Shown: piece after piece, positions 34,674 to 44,946 of the stretch
How the letters are laid out: the number at the start of each line of letters is the position of its first letter
How positions within the stretch are numbered: position 1 is the stretch's first letter
From: Romanomermis culicivorax
Taxonomy: Eukaryota > Nematoda > Enoplea > Mermithida > Mermithidae
DNA: 64,000 nucleotides
Assembly: GCA_963922205.1 (NCBI GenBank)
Contig: CAWUHX010000047.1
Span: 1,302,001 to 1,366,000 of the forward strand
Reading direction: 5' to 3'
Notes under the pieces: generated by a model
Told to the model about the DNA's origin: nothing
Databases searched by the model: none
What the model saw: only the letters and a program-made list of their open reading frames with translations
Position numbers and translations under genes: made by a program

Positions 34674-35501
34674 GATAAACCTACTTTGCAGATTCCCTAT
34701 AGGGAGGGGTATGGGGAAGCATTGCCCTTACCCGAAGTCCTAAAAATTGATCACTGGATGTTTGATTTTAGGAAAAATGGCGCATTTAATGAAAATTTAG
34801 CTACTACTGAACATTTTTAATTCTACCCCTGCCTGAAAACCTGACTTTGGCGACCTCAACTACTTTTTATTTCCTAAAACCCCTATGTTTTTTAGACTAT
34901 GATAAAACCTAGCTCCTACTCTGGTAGCATCTGCCAAGTAGGTATAATTTTTTAACATGTGTCTCCAGAACTTATGATTGTGTCGGACTTTTCCAAAAAT
35001 CAAAATACGTTTAAGTGCCGGAACCTTCTTTCGATCAGTCTCAAATCCTAAGCGGTTCTTTTCCATTGACCTTGTTGGTATGTTTTCATAATTATAACAA
35101 TTAAATTCTGAAAAATCTGATCGAGTGTTTACGAAGCGGCTTTAGTGTTCTGCAAGTCAATGATCCTGGCATGATAACTAACTTCACAGATAGACATATA
35201 ACATTGATTCATTCGATATCAGTCAGTCCAGAGTTGGTTACCGAATCCTCTAGTAGGTTACTAGGTCAAATTTGTGTGGGTGGGAAGATAGACTTAAAAT
35301 TTTTTATGATGTACACATTTTGGATACATAATCAAAGCTGGGCTAATGTCAGTTTGTTTCTAAACAATTTAGGACGTCGTACAAAGGACCTATGGAAATC
35401 GTCCTAGTTGTAGAACCAAAATCCTCTCTTTCGTATACAGTCAATCAGTTTTTCGATGCGATATTAATCTGCTGTTGGAAACCAAGACATTTGATGCCAA
35501 T
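34674..35501. other. Non-coding stretch
   Basis: No gene recognised. A minus-strand frame of 68 codons at 34860-35066 has no splice or family support. Confidence 0.35.
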
Positions 35502-36710
35502 CAGACATTTCCTACGGGGGAGGGTCCTCTCACTATTCATCGAGGGGGTAGGGTGGATGAGCAACAAACAAAAAAAAGCTCCGCGAGCATACAAGCACGT
35601 AGGGGGTGCCATCATTTAAGAAAGATTAATTATGATCTTCCAACAAAGTGCATTGTACTAAAGATGTAGGGTACCCTGAAATGAGCAATATAGACATACA
35701 AACCTGGGCCTTAAAATCAACAGGGTTTCTGTAAATTTGAAAAAACATGTAGGCAACGACACCCCCTGAAATATCGAAAACTATTGTACCCAAAATCTAG
35801 ATATTTTGTAGGTGTGCATGAGGCCGAATTCCATCGGTAAATTTTCAGTGATATGAGATACCACTCAATGCATTGTAGTCGGCATTGCAACAAACCTTTA
35901 CGTTAGGATTTTGCAAATCACGCTGTTGCCACTCAGTCTGCATCAAAATGAGAATATTCACTATTTTGCTAATATAATGTTGATGTTACTGTACAAATTC
36001 GAAAGCTTTAAGCTATTAGCCGCACGACATGTGGTTCAGAAAACCTGAGTGACAGGACTTGAGTGAAGGAAGACATTTCACCTGTTTGAGAGTCATCCTG
36101 TACTTCTGGTTATTGGATTCTGCACTATCTCTTTTGGCATATGAGTAGTACTCATGACGAGCTATATTTTATATCTTCATTTTAAAATTAAACTAAATAC
36201 GAGTGTGGTACAGAGGAAAATTTTAACTCAAAGTTTGGTTTACTATCGTCTCAAGCAGAGTAACCTGATTCAAATTTCCTTATAAATTTACCGATGAAAC
36301 TCGGCCCTATGCACACCTACAAACTATCTAGATTTTAGGCCCAACAGTTTTTGAGATTCCAGGGCGGTTTTTTGTCTATTTTTACATGTTTTTCCAAATT
36401 TGCAGAGACCCTGTCGATTCTAAGGCCCGGGTTTTTTATACTTGTGTTGCTCCTTTCAGGGTACCCTACACCTTTGGTACAGTGAACTTTGGTACAATGA
36501 ACAGAAAAATTTTTTCCTTATATCATGGCCGTACATCTATGTCCGCGAGTATGTTTTTCATACAAAATATGCATAAAAATTATCAAAAAAACAGTCTGCA
36601 AAAAAGTTCAGGGAGGGGTGTCTGTCGATTTTTTTCGGGCCAGGGAGAGGTTTCTAAGGTCTCAGGTAGGAAGGTTTACCTCCCCCCTGACCCCCCTATG
36701 TGCATGTATG
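35502..36710 (+). repeat. G-rich dispersed repeat family (copy c), split by an insertion
   Basis: The left part 35502-35590 matches the start of copies a and b; the right part 36543-36710 matches the rest (GTTTTTCATACAAAATATGC to TATGTGCATGTATG). The break between the parts is the insertion 35591-36542. Confidence 0.7.
35591..36542. mobile_element. Long-terminal-inverted-repeat (MULE-like or foldback) element
   Basis: Arms of about 255 bases (35591-35848 and 36287-36542) are inverted repeats of each other. Shared blocks include GTAGGGTACCCTGAAA, AAAATCTAGATA, TTTGTAGGTGTGCAT and CATCGGTAAATTT. The target CCGCGAGCAT (35581-35590) recurs as CCGCGAGTAT (36543-36552), a 10-base duplication with one mismatch. 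Long arms with a 9-10 base duplication fit Mutator-like elements. The 440-base centre encodes nothing recognisable. Confidence 0.8.
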
Positions 36711-36998
36711 ATGCCAACGTTCCTTATCTATTTATAGTACCGGGTTGCATCCAGATGAACCTATTTCAGCAATATGCAGAGCATGTGGAATTGAAAATAT
36801 TTAGAAACCGGGAATTTTTCTTAAATTCTAAATTTAAGAGCTATAAATTGATGCAAATTTGTGGAAATACTGAATTTATCCCGTCATTATGAAATTAGAA
36901 AAAATTATGTTTGCTTGCAATCTGTTAGATCTAATATGGATCTGTAGGTGATTAACATTTTTGTCTGAAAACGAATATTGTGTAGCTTTCTAGCAGAG

Positions 36999-37700
36999 AT
37001 GATCGCCATCGACTATTTTATTTCGAGTTTCGCCATGATCGCATGTTTTTCGCTTTGTCCAGTCAATGCGGAAAAGAAGACAAGACTTCTCGGCGCGCCG
37101 CAGCCTCTGAACTTAACCAATGCAGAAAGCCGACAAAAAGTCAGTAATTTCGTTCAAATTTCATTAAATTACATGAAAAATGATGCCAACAAATCAAAAT
37201 GCCTTGAAAATATGGAACTCATCAGGATTCGCAATGCGACAAGGCAAATTGTCGCCGGCTCGATTTACCGCATAGATTTTTATGTCGGCGATCCTCGATG
37301 CTTCAAAGTGAGCTCTTTTCGTATAGCTGTCGCATCTTAGATGTTGACCGACTTCCAAAAAACCTGTTGGTAATAAAAATTGCATAATTAGGTTTTTTGG
37401 CATGATTAACTTTTTGAAATATTTCATTTCGTCAACCGAAAACGGGCATTTTTTCTTTTTTGACACTAGCGCTGGTCCGTGCAGCACTTTTTTCTTTCTC
37501 AGCAAAGTTCAGCGGTGCCGTTCATATGTCTGGACGATTCAAATTATAAATTATGTTCGGTCAAAATTTTTACGCAACTTTGGATTAGCAAAGTACCCCA
37601 TCTGGAGGAATATTCCTGTCAAAATATACGTAAAGAGGAAGCCTTGGGCGGCGCCGATTTGATGCATCTTTATTACAATACGAGTGAAAGGCGTAGATAA
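36999..37700 (+). CDS. Secreted type-2 cystatin, two exons
   Basis: An inhibitor of papain-type cysteine proteases. Exon 1 is 36999-37307 (donor AAA|GTGAGC) and exon 2 is 37503-37700 (acceptor TTTCTCAG); phase 0, 168 residues. Residues 1-24 are a signal peptide ending PVNA. The three inhibitory elements can be placed: Gly32 in the N-terminal LLGAP, the first hairpin QIVAG at 83-87, and a second hairpin at LW (129-130) where Pro-Trp is usual. Four late cysteines (101, 112, 121, about 142) fit the two disulfides of type-2 cystatins; two further cysteines are in the signal region and at 68. The start follows an acceptor-like CTTTCTAG by five bases. The cathepsin F-like gene about 30 kb upstream encodes the kind of enzyme it would inhibit; that link is inference. 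The gene looks intact. Confidence 0.85.
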
Positions 37701-37879
37701 TATTATGTGATTCATCCGCAAATTTTCATTTGCTTTGTACCATACAGTTTTCCAAGAATTTTTCGATGAGCATTCAGGAAATTCGCACTTAATAATATGA
37801 ATACTATATTATGATTGACCCTTGTAACAAAATTCTTATAATTTAAAAAATGACCAATATTCTATCAAAAATCGTTTTT

Positions 37880-38051
37880 ATAGCAAGCTCTTATTTAAAG
37901 TTCTTTTGAACAAAAATTGTTCAGAAAGTTGAGTTGGGCCCGAATAACCTCAGAGTTGGAAATCCGCGAACACAAACTTGCAAAAAAATAAACAGTGCAC
38001 GCTTGCTTTCCATTTTCATTTTTTCAAGCCTTTTAAGAAGGACAGACTATA
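37880..38051. repeat. Decayed relative of the GTCTGTTTTT MITE
   Basis: The right part, GCTTTCCATTTTCATTTTTT followed by GAAGGACAGACTATA, matches the right end of 34425-34673; the left end is lost or too diverged. Confidence 0.45.
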
Positions 38052-38269
38052 CATACAGTTTTCAATCAATGTATTCTACAAATGCTTCTAAATTGATAAG
38101 AGACAAAAAGTAAGTGCCGCTCCAAAGTTGTTTTCACAAAGGCGCTTTTACTGCCTATACGATTTATCAAGCAAAAAATTGAAGGGGTGAAAAAATCCAA
38201 AGAGATCCGACAAGGGGAGATGACTATGCATTACAAACCAGCAATTTTTTCAAGTTGTAGTGGTAACTG

Positions 38270-38510
38270 CGGCAGACGGCCGGCGCCGGTTGTCAATTTC
38301 GATCCAATCGAAATTTCTGAACCGTCACTAGCCGTCGCGTATGTTATAACATATAAATTATGGTGCGAAAACTGCATCTTGGTGTTTTATCATTTTTTCG
38401 TAGGTTTGTAGTAGGCATCTCACGGCCGGCACCGGATGAAGTATGGCAGCAAAAAATTGCAACGGGTGACGGCCGTCGCTGGCCGTCGAAGTATAGCAGG
38501 GCCTTTAGAT
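38270..38510. repeat. GC-rich MITE relative (right half)
   Basis: GGCCGGCGCCGG- and GGCCGTCG-rich blocks and the right end AAGTATAGCAGGGCCTTTA resemble the MITE at 14760-15081. A matching left end was not found. Confidence 0.5.
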
Positions 38511-39780
38511 TGAACATTTTTTTTCGTTCCGAGAATTATTTTGAAAAATAGACCATAGTTGAATAGACTCAAAAATTCTTAGTTCTATGCGTCATATGGT
38601 TCAGCACTGAATAATAGAAGTACGAAATAGTACTCTTTCCACTATCAATATCTACAAGTAAAGAAAAACAAACTGTATAGACTGATTTTTATAAAATGCT
38701 TCTAACACGTCAAAAATCTGTATCTAATGTCAGAATGTTAATTTTAAACTTTTACAGTTGTATTTTCACTAAAGAAGTTGTTAGGGTTACAGTCTAGTTA
38801 TTTTGAATTGCCAGATACGGCGAAGCGTTAATAGTAAGTTCAGTGCCATAAAAATAGTAAGCATATTACTGTAATCGATGAGAAAAGCTTTCGAGTACAT
38901 TATCGGCAAACAGACCGGCTAATTTTTCTCTCCATCAGTAGCCTATCAGAATGCTCATGGGTTTGGCTAACAATTCTATCTATATCAAAAATGAATAGGC
39001 AATATACTGTTTCGTTGATCTTGGTCTCTCCTTCGTAATGAGGGAACTATTTTTCCTACAGTGTAGATTTGTTCACGCCGTATAAATTGTATGTCAAATT
39101 CAACGTGCGTTTTTCTTGTCGCTGTATCTTAGAGTTCAAAGATATAGTCGAGCATGTTCACTGATTTTTATCACTATTGTAGCTATGTGTGAATTTTGTG
39201 AGGCGTCCATCATTTTATATTCACTATATCCCGTATACTAATGTTCTCTGAGTCTTTCGTGTTATCGTATACTTCCAGTTTGTCTGACAGTCTATCGGTG
39301 AGTACGTCAATAGGTCGACCACTGACTGTTTACTGTAACAAGCGCATCTGGGAAACAAAGCATTGCAGCGCGAGAACTGTCATGAATTTGGTTGGTCGAA
39401 AAAATTGTACCATTTAATTGGTCAAAAAATTTATATCATCCATAAATTTGATTGGTCGAAGAAATGTACTTCACTGCTTTCTAATCGTAAGTAGCCCAAA
39501 CCTAAGCCTACGTTGAAAGCCTTGCATGCCGAAACATGGTTGTTGGCACGAAAAATTTTCGACGTTTGCGCCAAAAGGCACAAATTTTTTGACTTCAGTC
39601 TGTTTTTTTTTAAATGCTTGTAAAGGCTTATGTATATTTCTCAGCGGCGATTCTGAAAAATTTTCGCTCAGTCTGACAGTCGAGGTACCTATACTAAGCC
39701 ACATGCAAAGATTCAGTGTAAATGAAGCGCTGGTATACTTGGTTTATACTTGTTGGATTTGTGGCATCACAGTAAACTGA
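38511..39780. other. Non-coding stretch
   Basis: AT-rich with short frames on both strands, including 84- and 77-codon frames over each other at 39471-39780 that have no support. No gene recognised. Confidence 0.3.
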
Positions 39781-39798
39781 ATAATTGCATGTGCTATA

Positions 39799-40988
39799 CC
39801 TGTGGACTACGTCGAAGAAACCCTGCCAGCGCCCGCATCTCTGGCTAGTGCTGGACTTGAGACGATGATCACTTTTTGATTTCTCAAATCAGTTAAAGCA
39901 AACCTGTCCTTCTAGCTGGGCTGCTATATTGCACACAAGACTATAACTTTGATTCACAAGCGCTTCACACTACTCCAATGTTTTGTTTTCCAAGCTTTTT
40001 ACTCTAGCCAAGGTCCTGCGATGCAAGTACACTCCTCGCCTACTTTGAGAGTCACACAAAGGTATACTTCCTGCAGCAATGTGTGCACCAGTTTGGTCTC
40101 TGTGCAATCTTCATCACTGGAATTATCGACTGATACGGAGATTGAGTTTAAGGTGGGTAGTCTTGGCGATCCTCGAAGTATACATAGGCCTTAACTGAAA
40201 AAAAGATGAAACAAAGTATATAGTCTGTTTTTTCCAAAGGCTTGTTACGCAAAAATGCTGAAAGTAAGTAGGCATGTAGAATTTGGTGCCGAAATAATAT
40301 CGTTGTTGACTGTATATTAGAAATCGATTGACCAGCGGCTGTAAACAGTGACTGAACTCTCAACTTGACTCGATAAGTCTTCTGAAAATAACTCCCGTCC
40401 GATGCGAGAAATGTTCATAAAAATTTTGCACGGCTAAAAAAATATTCGCTCTGCGAGAAAAAGCTAAGCAAATGACCAGCGCTGTGGCACGATGTGCCGG
40501 ATTTTGAGATTGAGTTATGCCAAATCACAGGTCAGTCAGAATCCCAATGTGCACGAATATCTCGTGTCCAGCTGCTCATTGAAGCTGTTAATGATAAGTT
40601 TTGGGGACAAGGTAATTAGTAATGTCGAGACGCATTATCAATAACATTTTTCTATGAACAGTGATCTTTATCATACATAAAATACCTAGGCCAAGGTCAG
40701 TGGACCATTTGCGGGAAACTGTGAGGAACTGGATCTTGGAACAGGGTTCCCCACCTATCTCACTCCTATGATTGGACATGTAGGAATGGCATTCGTGTGA
40801 AATGTTTTATTGGTATTTTTGCGCTGGATACGTTTCAAAGCGACCAAGAATTTGTTGATCCTGAGATCAATTCTTCGACCGTAGGTGGAATATACAAAGC
40901 GGGTATGATATGCCAAATAAAATCCACTGAAAATCCACTTACCGTGGCACTTCCCGACGAAAACTGGAGCCAAAAATCGAATCTATAA
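39799..40988 (+). pseudogene. Candidate unrecognised host gene, possibly decayed
   Basis: Several blocks stand out from AT-rich DNA by composition and splice-like edges. (1) 39799-39878 reads VDYVEETLPAPASLASAG. (2) Around 40009-40151, after TTTACTCTAG, RSCDASTLLAYFESHTKVYF in one frame and LELSTDTEIEFK in another, ending at AAG|GTGGGT. (3) About 40490-40614 reads PDFEIELCQITGQSESQCAR and LLIEAVNDKFWGQ, ending at a GTAATT donor. (4) 40691-40797, after ATACCTAG, AKVSGPFAGNCEELDLGTGF and TYLTPMIGHVGMAF. (5) 40791-40985, out of phase with (4), ALDTFQSDQEFVDPEINS and GIYKAGMICQIKS to a TAA. The phase change in blocks 2 and 4/5 suggests a pseudogene or splices I have misplaced. No family recognised. 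Confidence 0.35.
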
Positions 40989-41034
40989 TCTTCCTTTTAT
41001 CTGCAATACCTGTTATATATCTATTATATATATT

Positions 41035-41555
41035 ATAACTAGTTAACTAGAAAATGTCTCGATGAAAACAGAAGAATATACTTGCTTGGGTGTTGCCAAG
41101 CTAGGAAAAGAAGTGGACTAGTGTTTTGAGAACTCGTGTTAAGGTTTGAAAAATCCATTTTTCTAATATTGGATTTTCATTCTTTCACGTTCAAAAATTT
41201 TGCATGTCTGTTGAAAAGAATATTCTGCAGCTTCGTGCATTTTGTCCTCCCACAGGTGTAACCACAGTAAAGTTTTTCTGAAAGAAAATTATACTAGTTT
41301 ATTAGAAAATGTCCCGAAAAATGGGCAGAAAATAAGAAGAATATACTTGCTTAGATACAGTTGCTAAGCTAGAAAAAGAAGTGGACTAGTTTTTTTAGAA
41401 CTTGGGTTAAAGTTGGAAAAAATTCACTTTCGTTATATTGGATTTTCATTCTTTCTCAAAAAATATTTTCCATCTCCGTGAAAAACTATATTCTGCAGCT
41501 GAGTGCATTTTGTCCTTCCCCTGGCATCAACTACAGTAACATTTGTTATATGAAA
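41035..41555. repeat. Local tandem duplication, unit about 260 bases
   Basis: 41035-41290 and 41295-41555 are direct copies sharing TTAGAAAATGTC, GAAGAATATACTTGCTT, AAGAAGTGGACTAGT, TTGGATTTTCATTCTTTC and ATTCTGCAGCT. Divergence is moderate. No gene in either. The following sequence to 42160 shows nothing recognisable. Confidence 0.8.
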
Positions 41556-42160
41556 ATTATATGTATCATGACTTCAAATGTAAAGAAATGGCAAACCACT
41601 AGCATTCTAACTCCCGACCGATTCAAAACTTCTGCCTCTCAAACTAGCTGAAGAATAGTGAGGGAGACATATTAGTCATAATCACGACATTGAGCTCGTT
41701 ATAGTCCTGATGACATTCATATTATACCGAACTTGAGATCAAACCGAGTCACCTTTTTGTTGGAGACTATCTTGAGCTCGAGCTTAGACTCCTTTAGTGC
41801 AACTTGGCCTTCATCACTTGTGGAGTGAATTCTATACAAAATGTCATATAAAATGAGTGAGTTAAACATATCTTACCCAATCGATTTAGCTCTAAAAAGA
41901 CTTTGTGCTGTAGCCTTTTCTAAAAAAACTGAGTGGGATTTCATGTGTCTTTCCCAGAGTTGATTCCTGTTTTATTGACACTAAATTTAGAAAAAAGCTC
42001 AAAGCTGTACAGAAGCACACATGGGTGAGGGACGACATGGGAGGTACAAAATACCCGAAGGGTTCTGACATTCAAAAATTTGTTGTGAAAACATTGGTCG
42101 ACTTTTTTTTGAATTTTTGGCTCAAATAACGCCAAAAATCCAAGGCCACCCCTGTACCTT

Positions 42161-43047
42161 TGTAACGTACCTGCTAACGCAGTACTGTAAATATATAGCA
42201 TACTGTATGTGATAGTCATTTATTAAATATTATTTCATTTTCGTAATTTATCATCTCAAGGGTGTCTGGGATTCACACCCAAACATTCCTGTGAAATTAC
42301 GAGAAGTACTTTATTTTGATCCTTCCACACCCCAGTAGCTGCTATTGACCCAATTAAGACGCCCCAATTAATTTGCACAATGGCAGCTGGTCCCCTAGAA
42401 CCTACACTAAAATACACATTCCATGGCCACCGAAATTCCTCACAAAAATCGTAAACAACACCTGCACACAGTAAAAAGTAGAAGCCCCACCAGACAGTAG
42501 CCTCAAGTGCAACGGTAGCGACAGTCCAACAAAACAAGTGTACACAGAGGAAATAGATACAGAAGCATGCACAGAAGCACAGAGGTGTGGCTAAGCCCAC
42601 TGTAGGAAGCAAGCATAGAGAAGACACGAAAACATACAGTACTAGGAAAGCATTGGAGGGCGTGATCAAATTAGCGAGAATAACGAAGCAGGAAGCGGCG
42701 ATTGGTGGAAGAAGATGGACAGAAGCAAGACCTCCCGCGACGCTGAGGGAGTGGCCAAAGAAGCTGTATTTAAAGAGAAGCAAAGCATGATTTAGTTAGT
42801 TCCCAGTTTTTGCGATTTTCCTATTATTTTCAAGCACCCGTTTTATTTGCAAGTGAGATTTTCTTTTTGGAAGCAGTTAAGCCATGTTAGTAATCACAAT
42901 CATGTATTTTAACTCGTCGACGAATCAAGCGATCGTCGATCCGGCAATTGTGTTATTGTGCCCTGCCCGTATTCCCCTATTCCATTGTGCGTCGTTTCAC
43001 CCGTCCGTTCAGGATAAAGTAAAGTACTTCTCAAACTGGTCGTTACA
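42161..43047 (+). repeat. 5' LTR of the gag-env element
   Basis: Bounded by the inverted ends TGTAACG and CGTTACA, 887 bases. A TATA-like TATTTAAA lies at 42767-42774. It matches the solo LTR at 8084-8896 (reverse) across its length. Confidence 0.85.
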
Positions 43048-43053
43048 TATTTT

Positions 43054-43071
43054 TGGTGACCATACCATACC
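43054..43071 (+). other. Primer-binding site of the LTR element
   Basis: TGGTGACCATACCATACC starts six bases after the LTR end. A TGG start pairs with the CCA end of a tRNA, and TGGTGACC is a common start of such sites in Gypsy-type elements. The tRNA was not identified. Confidence 0.6.
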
Positions 43072-43293
43072 GTTAACCACTGGAACTTCCTGCCCCAATT
43101 AGGTGCATCCTTTATCCGAGCATCCCCAAAGCATTAGATAATACATTAGTAATCATTTCCTACAGTAGGATAGACATTCGTAGAAAGCAAACTGGAAATC
43201 CCCTCCAATGAAACATTAAGCGATACATTTTTACGAATACAGCATGAAGCAAAAATTGAAGCATTTAAGCACAAATCCCAGCGTAAACCAAGA

Positions 43294-44679
43294 ATGACCT
43301 ACCAAATGCAAGATCATTTAGGAGAAATCGTTAGAGAACAGATAAACAATTTATTTTCTGAACATTTTCGTACTCTGCGCACACAACTGAACCAGAATAC
43401 AGTAAACCCTACCCTAATTGATGATCTAAGAACAGCAAACATTCGTAATAACATAGCAAATATATTTTACGTGAAACCTACAGTATTCATGGGTGGCGTG
43501 ACCCAACATTTTGGTGAATGGAATAAACAGTTAGAACAATTCATGGCACTCCAAGGCATGAAAGATACAGACATACAGTTAAAGTTGGCATGTTTAGAGA
43601 TTCATTTAGGAGGAGCCGCGTTAGCAAAATTCAAAAGTCTAGCCAATTCCGAAAACCCTCCCAACACATACGAGCAGTATAAAATTGCATTGCAGGCCTT
43701 TTTCCCAAACAATCAAGATAATGAGCTACATCAACAATTTTTATGCGAGAGAAAACAAAAATGATCAGAAACAGTAACTGAATTCTTGTTTGATCTAGAA
43801 CACCTTGCAACCCTCCCCTACCCCAATTTTGACACAGAGGCACGAGAAATGATCATAAAACCCCTTTTTGTAGAAGGCATGCAAAACGAAATCAGGGAAG
43901 CAATTAAGTATAGACGGTTTGCAACTCTAAAAGAAATGTCAGACAAAGCAGCTTATATTGAACAGCAAATTCTTAGAAATGAGCTAAAATCCAACACCCT
44001 TCCATTTATACCTCCAAAACCCGAAACCATCTTTTCCCTAACCAAAAATATGGACCAACACGACCTTTTGCATCCATTAGACCAACAAGTAAAAGATTTA
44101 CAGTTGCAGATCAAACAAAAATCCCAACCCCCACAACAGAGTAACTACAACAGTTTCAGCAACAACAACACTTTTAGCAGAAATAACAGTTACAGGAACA
44201 ATACTACTCCTAGGCAACCCACATGCTTTCAGTGTGGACAACTCGGACATGTAGCTCGCAATTGTAATTCAGTAGGGACCCAAAAAACATGTGAAATTTG
44301 TTCTCGCAATAATTACGTTACGCGCGATTGTAAAAGCCGATGCATTCACTGCTCCCAAACAGGACATAGATCTGATAACTGCCTTTCAAAACCTTACTCC
44401 AATTTTCAATGTTTTATATGCAAGCAGAGAGGTCATACAAGTAGGTATTGCCCAAACCAACAAAGTCGTAGTATTCAAAATTGCATTGAGTACAGGCAAC
44501 CCCAACCCCTAATGGACATTGATGACCCCACATTTTACTCAATGCTACCTCAGACTACTTTAGGAACTATAATGCGGACCACCCATCGCCGCAGTCAGGA
44601 GGAATACGTCCTCGACTTAGACAGTCCTGATTGGTGCGCAATGTCACCACCCCCACGCCTGAGGTGGACAAAGTTGTAA
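43294..44679 (+). pseudogene. gag relic with four CCHC zinc knuckles
   Basis: The capsid-like part has FMGGVTQHFGEWNKQLEQF and the helical region usual for retrotransposon gag proteins. A Gln/Asn-rich linker follows, then four zinc knuckles: CFQCGQLGHVARNC, CEICSRNNYVTRDC, CIHCSQTGHRSDNC and CFICKQRGHTSRYC. These bind nucleic acid. Four knuckles is a high number. Nearly open; treated as a fossil. Confidence 0.8.
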
Positions 44680-44946
44680 AATCCCGGCCCACCATCCCTG
44701 CAGATTATAAGATTCCACGGAAACAGACTGCCAATTCGCCCACCACCCCAGAAACACCCTCCAAAACTAGCCGTAACCTCTTGTCCCTCTTACATGTCCT
44801 CACCCCCGAACCCTACAGATTCTGCCCCCGCCAAACATTACTGCAGACCCCCACGAGTAAGCAAATCCAAACCCCGTCTCATGACTCAACTTCTAAAACT
44901 TTGCAGACTGTTCAGATTGTAAACCGGCCACCCCCTCAGCACAACA

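Noticed and set aside
34860-35066. 68-codon basic frame on the minus strand
   Set aside because: No splice support, no family, composition like the flank.
42256-42783. 175-codon minus-strand frame, Cys/Phe-rich
   Set aside because: It lies wholly inside the LTR, and the matching solo LTR does not keep it open.
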